A stretch of DNA of 5,508 bases, from assembly GCA_937893015.1 (NCBI GenBank), contig CALBJX010000063.1, forward strand, positions 1-5,508, read 5' to 3'. The stretch's first letter is position 1; each line of letters begins with the position of its first letter. The position numbers and the translations under genes were made by a program. This document shows, one piece after another, positions 4,565 to 5,508 of the stretch. The stretch comes from an uncultured Verrucomicrobiales bacterium. GTDB lineage: Bacteria; Verrucomicrobiota; Verrucomicrobiia; Verrucomicrobiales; Akkermansiaceae. Below the pieces are notes generated by a model. That model had not been told where the DNA came from. It did not search any database and saw only the letters and a list, made by a program, of their open reading frames with translations.

Positions 4565-5347
4565 TTATTGCAGGCAGCCGCGCTCGGAGGAGCGCACGAA
4601 TTCCACCATGTACTTGGCGCAGGGGTTCTGACCGGAGCGTTCATCCGCCTCGATGGCGGCGAGGGCTTCCTCCTGGTTGCAGCCCTTGTGCAGGAAGAGT
4701 TTTTTGTAGCAGAGCTTGACGGCACGGATTTCATCCTCCGTGAAGCCGCGGCGCTGCATGCCGATGAGGTTGATGGAGCGCACGGTGGCGGGGTGCCCCT
4801 CGACAATGGTGAAGGGGGGCACATCCTTGCCGACGCGAGCGCAACCGCCCACCATGGCGTGCTTGCCGACGCGCACGAACTGGTGCAGGGCGGCGAAGCC
4901 GGAGATGATGGCCCAGTCATCGATGTGACAGTGGCCCGCCACGCCCGCGAAGCCCGAGAAGATGCAGTGGTCGCCCACGATGACCTCGTGCCCGCAATGG
5001 CTGTTAATCAAAAAGTTGTTGTAGTTGCCGATGATGGTCTTGGTCTCCGCGGAGGTGGAGCGGTTGATGTTGCAGTTTTCGCGGAACACGTTGTGGTGGC
5101 CGACCTCCAGGAAGGTGGGCTCTCCCTTGTACTTCAAATCCTGTGTTTTGAGACCGATGACAGCGAAGGGGAAGAACTCGTTGCACTCACCGAAGGTGGA
5201 GGGCCCGCCGATGACGACGTGGTTGTGAAGGACGCAGCCCTTGCCGAGCGTGACATGCGGGCCGACAACGCAATAGGGCCCGATTTTTACATCATCCGCA
5301 ATCTCGCACGTGGGGTCGATAATAGCCGTAGGATGGATTTCTGCCAT
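4565..5347 (-). CDS. lpxA: Acyl-ACP--UDP-N-acetylglucosamine O-acyltransferase LpxA
   Basis: LpxA transfers a 3-hydroxyacyl chain from acyl carrier protein to UDP-GlcNAc, the first step of lipid A synthesis, in the cytoplasm. The 260-residue length matches the family (about 262 in E. coli). The N-terminus IHPTAIIDP is typical, followed by left-handed beta-helix hexapeptide repeats (about 9-185) and the helical C-terminal domain starting near NLIGMQRRGF. QDLKYKGEPT (69-78), His117 and the catalytic His120 in SHCGHEV, and ALHQF (153-157) match known active-site segments. Gly168 aligns with Gly173 of E. coli LpxA, the position that sets acyl length, suggesting a long acyl chain; this is inference. 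The usual partners lpxD, fabZ and lpxB are not adjacent: lpxA is the first gene of its own run with gph, under a promoter just upstream. No other start codon fits the conserved N-terminus. Confidence 0.97.
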   Translation of the reverse strand: MAEIHPTAIIDPTCEIADDVKIGPYCVVGPHVTLGKGCVLHNHVVIGGPSTFGECNEFFPFAVIGLKTQDLKYKGEPTFLEVGHHNVFRENCNINRSTSAETKTIIGNYNNFLINSHCGHEVIVGDHCIFSGFAGVAGHCHIDDWAIISGFAALHQFVRVGKHAMVGGCARVGKDVPPFTIVEGHPATVRSINLIGMQRRGFTEDEIRAVKLCYKKLFLHKGCNQEEALAAIEADERSGQNPCAKYMVEFVRSSERGCLQ

Positions 5348-5355
5348 GATTCCGT

Positions 5356-5384
5356 ATTCTACTCCGCGCCCTCCGCAGCTTCAA
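5356..5384 (-). promoter_or_regulatory. Sigma70-type promoter of lpxA
   Basis: On the - strand, TTGAAG (5384-5379) and TAGAAT (5361-5356) are separated by exactly 17 bp, with four and five of six consensus matches. Only 8 nt lie between the -10 box and the lpxA ATG at 5347. The expected transcription start is therefore 1-3 nt before, or at, the start codon, giving a leaderless or nearly leaderless mRNA. An AT-rich stretch (5386-5400) lies upstream of the -35 and could assist polymerase binding. Confidence 0.65.
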
Positions 5385-5436
5385 GGATAAAATAGTTGTT
5401 ATGCGCTTTTTATGGCTCTTCGTCTATTTTTGTGGA

Positions 5437-5508
5437 ATGAAACCGCATAGGTATCCGAAACACATCGTAGAAAGAAGAGCGAGGTTAGAAAAAACATTGA
5501 GCATGGAG
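5437..5508 (+). CDS. Partial open reading frame running off the window end
   Basis: From ATG at 5437 an open frame of 24 codons runs to the last base without a stop; an in-frame ATG at 5401 would add twelve mostly hydrophobic residues (MRFLWLFVYFCG). The visible product (MKPHRYPKHIVERRARLEK...) is basic and looks like a helical, cytoplasmic N-terminus. I do not recognise it. TATTTT (5425-5430) ends 6 nt before the ATG, a spacing like that of the other starts in this window. It would be divergent from lpxA. With so short a piece the call is tentative. Confidence 0.35.
   Translation, partial: MKPHRYPKHIVERRARLEKTLSME

Noticed and set aside
3909..5395. Long + strand open frames opposite gph (3909-4631) and lpxA (4568-5395).
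   Set aside because: Both are in codon register with the real genes and arise from the same GC-rich codon bias; their products resemble no known protein.

Overview
The window looks like a chromosomal segment of a GC-rich, Gram-negative bacterium, most likely a Verrucomicrobiota member related to Akkermansia. Three things point there. The first gene encodes a secreted protein ending in a PEP-CTERM tag of the Akkermansia type (Pro-Glu-Pro, a short Leu/Ala stretch, then four Arg). The window carries lpxA, so the cell makes lipid A. No start codon has a recognisable Shine-Dalgarno sequence. The species assignment is inference; no rRNA or tRNA gene is present.

Layout: (1) 1-867, a lower-GC PEP-CTERM surface or secreted protein with a strong intrinsic terminator. 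(2) 868-1082, a gene-free stretch with a large hairpin, a second terminator-like hairpin, a GC mini-palindrome and an AT-rich tract of six 7-bp units. (3) 1083-3143, hemB (porphobilinogen synthase, heme pathway) and, 15 nt later, a membrane-anchored or secreted endonuclease/exonuclease/phosphatase-fold protein, both on the + strand. (4) 3144-3239, a short convergent intergenic region made of heptamer and hairpin repeats. (5) 3240-5347, a - strand run in the order lpxA, gph-like HAD phosphatase, rlmH. A well-formed sigma70-type promoter lies so close to lpxA that its mRNA should be leaderless or nearly so. gph follows lpxA after 8 nt; rlmH is separated from gph by 183 nt of repeats. (6) 5348-5508, the divergent promoter region and probably the first codons of a + strand gene cut by the window end.

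The genes are mostly housekeeping: tetrapyrrole synthesis (hemB), ribosome modification (rlmH), metabolite repair (gph) and outer-membrane lipid A synthesis (lpxA). They are neighbours rather than one pathway.

The most unusual content is between the genes. Intergenic DNA is a mosaic of degenerate tandem heptamers in at least three sequence families and small palindromes with 3-nt loops. Two composite copies (heptamers, GC-rich segment, ACGCAAAGCGT) lie in inverted orientation on either side of rlmH, at the 3' ends of the nuclease-fold gene and gph. One heptamer tract encodes the last ten residues of the Gph-like protein. A second repeat core (GCGGCT-NN-GCCGCAAG-ATAGA) occurs twice, at 959-981 and 3732-3752, in opposite orientations. 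This looks like a dispersed repeat system rather than ordinary spacer, but only a genome-wide search could show that.
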